From: Sphingobacterium cavernae
GTDB taxonomy: Bacteria; Bacteroidota; Bacteroidia; Sphingobacteriales; Sphingobacteriaceae
Assembly: GCF_008520265.1 (NCBI RefSeq)
Contig: NZ_VIQM01000049.1
Span: 1 to 35,565 of the forward strand
Direction: 5' to 3'
DNA: 35,565 nt
The notes under the pieces were generated by a model, which made no database searches, was not told where the DNA came from, and worked only from the letters and a program-made list of their open reading frames with translations. Each line of letters begins with the position of its first letter. Positions within the stretch are counted from its first letter, which is position 1. This document shows positions 33,872 through 35,565 of the stretch, in pieces. Position numbers and translations under genes: made by a program.

Positions 33872-33901
33872 CAAAAATACAGAATACAAAAGGATTACCA
33901 A
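33872..33901 (-). promoter_or_regulatory. Bacteroidota-type promoter of the rlmI-like gene
   Basis: The minus strand reads TTG (33901-33899), 19 nt, TATTTTTG (33879-33872), matching the -33/-7 consensus and the exact spacing of the tRNA-Met promoter. The -7 box ends 5 nt before the ATG at 33866, so the leader is at most a few nucleotides. Confidence 0.7.
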
Positions 33902-33940
33902 TTCACTTCCAATATTATTATTGCAAAACTTTATAAACTA

Positions 33941-33968
33941 AAAGAGACAATCAATTGATTGTCTCTTT
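33941..33968 (-). terminator. Terminator after the PKD lipoprotein gene
   Basis: A 28-bp perfect palindrome (AAAGAGACAATCAA and its complement) lies just past the stop at 33987, followed on the minus strand by TAGTTTATAAAG. Confidence 0.75.
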
Positions 33969-33986
33969 ATTTTCATTAGCTAAATT

Positions 33987-35114
33987 CTAATGTTTAATAA
34001 ACATTCCTCGAGGATTACTAAGTCCTGAGCGAACAGTTTCAGGTTCTGTACCATCCAAATTCGCTCTTTTGATATTGCCCAAATTTGTCTCTGACCAATA
34101 AATTTTATTTTCATCATGATCAACTGCCATCCCAGATCCGCCTCGATTGCCAGAAAAGGAAGCAATTTTCACGGGATTAGTACCATCCAAATTAGCGCGC
34201 ATTAATCCCGCATTATTACGATCATCATAATAGATTTTTTCATTCACATCATCAATGTACAAACCATATCCGTACGCTCCTTCAATTAACTGCTCGACGC
34301 CTGTACCATTAGGTTTTGCTACATACATATATTCGTCATTTACTTCGTAAAAATAAATTAGGTTAGTTTTTGTACTGAATCCAATAGCCCGCATAGCACC
34401 ACCTGAGATATTTACAAATTGCTTTTCAAAGCCAGTTCCATCTAGATTAGCTCTTGAAACATTTGCACCATCTGCAATATACATTTTACCTTCTGCATGA
34501 TTGATTGCTACCCCATACGGAGATCCTAAACCAGTTAATACCTCTTCAATGTTAGTTCCATCAAGATTCATACGCAAAATCTTACCGTTGTTGGTATTTT
34601 CAAAATCACAAAAATATATCTTATTATTTATAGGATCATAAGTCATTCCATGACCACCTTTTCCTGACATATTAGCAACGGTCTCAACATTAGAACCAGG
34701 AATTAAGGATAGTTTTCTGATAAGATCAGAATTATATTCTATGAAATATAACTCATTATCCGTTTCTATTACTGCATTAGGATCAACGACAGCAATATCT
34801 TGTGAATAATTACCTGTTCCTCCATCTCCAATAGCCTTAAGCTTTACCGTATACATACCTGGTACTGTATAAATTTTGGACGGATTTGCTTCAGATGAAG
34901 TAGTACCGTCACCAAAATCCCACAGATAGGTTGTCGCATCTTCAGACTCATTCTTAAATGCAATAGCTTCATTTATATTTAGTTCAACGTTCGATACTGT
35001 GAAGTAACTTTTCACTGCTCTAGGCAGGTCATCGAAATTATATTTTTCACCGGAACACGAACCTATCAACATTATGTTGATAATACATCCAGCTAGTAGT
35101 AAAAACCTTTTCAT
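33987..35114 (-). CDS. Lipoprotein with PKD domain and YWTD/LY-type beta-propeller
   Basis: The 375-residue protein has a lipobox (LIGSC, Cys20). Residues about 38-110 are a PKD domain (TTYLWDFGDGTTSSEANPSK, GMYTVKLKAIG). From about 118 on there are repeats of the LDL-receptor YWTD/LY class, each with a core like NKIYWSETNLGNIKRANLDG, INNKIYFCDF...GKILRMNLDG, GKMYIADGANVSRANLDG and EKIYYDDRNNAGLMRANLDG, spaced about 40-45 residues, enough for a six-bladed propeller. No catalytic residue is seen. A surface adhesin or binding protein is likely. It is 17 nt after the truncated cyanophycinase-like frame. Confidence 0.85.
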   Translation of the reverse strand: MKRFLLLAGCIINIMLIGSCSGEKYNFDDLPRAVKSYFTVSNVELNINEAIAFKNESEDATTYLWDFGDGTTSSEANPSKIYTVPGMYTVKLKAIGDGGTGNYSQDIAVVDPNAVIETDNELYFIEYNSDLIRKLSLIPGSNVETVANMSGKGGHGMTYDPINNKIYFCDFENTNNGKILRMNLDGTNIEEVLTGLGSPYGVAINHAEGKMYIADGANVSRANLDGTGFEKQFVNISGGAMRAIGFSTKTNLIYFYEVNDEYMYVAKPNGTGVEQLIEGAYGYGLYIDDVNEKIYYDDRNNAGLMRANLDGTNPVKIASFSGNRGGSGMAVDHDENKIYWSETNLGNIKRANLDGTEPETVRSGLSNPRGMFIKH

Positions 35115-35131
35115 AGTTATATGTTAAATAA

Positions 35132-35470
35132 TTAGTTTTTTAATTTAAATTCTTGTCCGTGGACGTAAATCGATAAGTTTGCTTGCTGAAAAGAGACTTT
35201 TCCATTAGTCGTAATTTTTTTGTTTTTAGGATTGTTCACCACGAGTACCTGGCTATCACCACTGATGCGAGCCTTATTTTTAGAAACCACCAAAGCTGTA
35301 CCCTCATCAATCCCAACAACTGTTTTATCAGAATGATCATATAACACACTTAGCAATCTATTATATCGACTACGCATTATAAAATGCTGATCAATAATTA
35401 CATTTTTCAAAAATCCCATTCCAGAGGAAACCTCTACATAGTCAAGCCTTAAAAAGCTATTTTGATCCGA
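35132..35470 (-). pseudogene. Cyanophycinase-like peptidase, C-terminal stump
   Basis: The frame opens after TAA 35473-35471 and reads SDQNSFLRLDYVEVSSGMGF, then LKNVIIDQHFIMRSRYNRLL, VVGIDEGTALVV and a short beta tail to 35132. The GxGxLxNVIIDQHFxxRxRxxRL and GIDExTALVV segments are the signature C-terminal region of cyanophycinase / type 1 glutamine amidotransferase-like S51 peptidases. The full enzyme is about 280 or more residues; the catalytic Ser-containing N-terminal two thirds are absent. ATG 35419 could start a 95-aa peptide, but it would not be an enzyme. The break lies at an 8-bp inverted repeat. Confidence 0.75.
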
Positions 35471-35506
35471 TTATCCAATTTAACCTGCAACAATAGAGTT
35501 GGATAA
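35471..35506. repeat. Inverted repeat TTATCCAA...TTGGATAA at the cyanophycinase break
   Basis: TTATCCAA (35471-35478) and TTGGATAA (35499-35506) are exact reverse complements 20 nt apart, beginning precisely where homology to cyanophycinase ends. It could be a terminator or the scar/end of an inserted element whose other side is outside the window. Confidence 0.45.
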
Positions 35507-35565
35507 ACAGGTTTTGAATAAAGACAAAAAATGATGATTTCCATTTATTCATCATCCGCTTGAAG

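Noticed and set aside
1..35565. CRISPR array or restriction/defence island
   Set aside because: No regularly spaced direct repeats, Cas genes, methylase/endonuclease or toxin-antitoxin pair were found; the TnpB fragment is a transposon relic.

Overview
The window looks like chromosomal DNA from the phylum Bacteroidota, most likely family Sphingobacteriaceae (Sphingobacterium-like). The evidence is an AT-rich sequence, a SusC/SusD pair, many short lipoprotein signal peptides, the Bacteroidota-type -7 promoter box TAnnTTTG, a tRNA without encoded CCA, and a Bacteroidota-style START-like/LptF pair. Genus is an inference.

Layout. (1) Positions 1-272 hold the 3' end of a frameshifted IS1182-type transposase, followed by a small His/Lys-rich lipoprotein gene. 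(2) Positions 743-10464, all minus strand, are a polysaccharide utilisation locus (PUL) transcribed SusC, SusD, two SusE/F-like surface lipoproteins, a lipoprotein with an HExxH motif, and a GH16 glycanase. It is probably aimed at a beta-glucan or related glycan. No regulator is adjacent. (3) Positions about 10950-12590 are a graveyard of mobile elements: an IS4-type transposase with a mutated catalytic Asp and a frameshift, then the C-terminal end and right-end hairpin of an IS200/IS605-type TnpB element, then a possible scrap of a third transposase. A tRNA-Met(CAU) gene with its own promoter and terminator closes this side. (4) Positions 12907-22292 are housekeeping genes: START-like protein, LptF/G permease, ribBA, a succinate-semialdehyde dehydrogenase-like gene, hemJ, hemE, a TPR protein, a two-component system and a HAD nucleotidase. 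The kinase, regulator, TPR gene and hemE are packed as one apparent operon. (5) Positions 22448-24511 are an accessory patch: a 49-residue peptide gene, a 21-bp perfect palindrome and two headless tandem paralogues that look fimbrillin-like. (6) Positions 24576-29047 are a minus-strand set: TonB-type outer-membrane barrel, DUF1080 protein, SGNH esterase. (7) Positions 29134-35470 hold clpS, fabH, a BNR-type lipoprotein gene broken by an in-frame stop, an Fsr-like MFS exporter, an RlmI-like methyltransferase, a PKD plus beta-propeller lipoprotein, and the C-terminal stump of a cyanophycinase-like gene.

No complete, clearly new defence or biosynthetic system is visible. The most unusual items are the HExxH lipoprotein inside the PUL, the headless surface-protein cassettes beside a long palindrome and a tiny peptide gene, the TnpB relic that keeps its right end against a dead transposase, the hemE/two-component operon, and two genes whose -7 boxes sit so close to the ATG that leaderless mRNAs are predicted.
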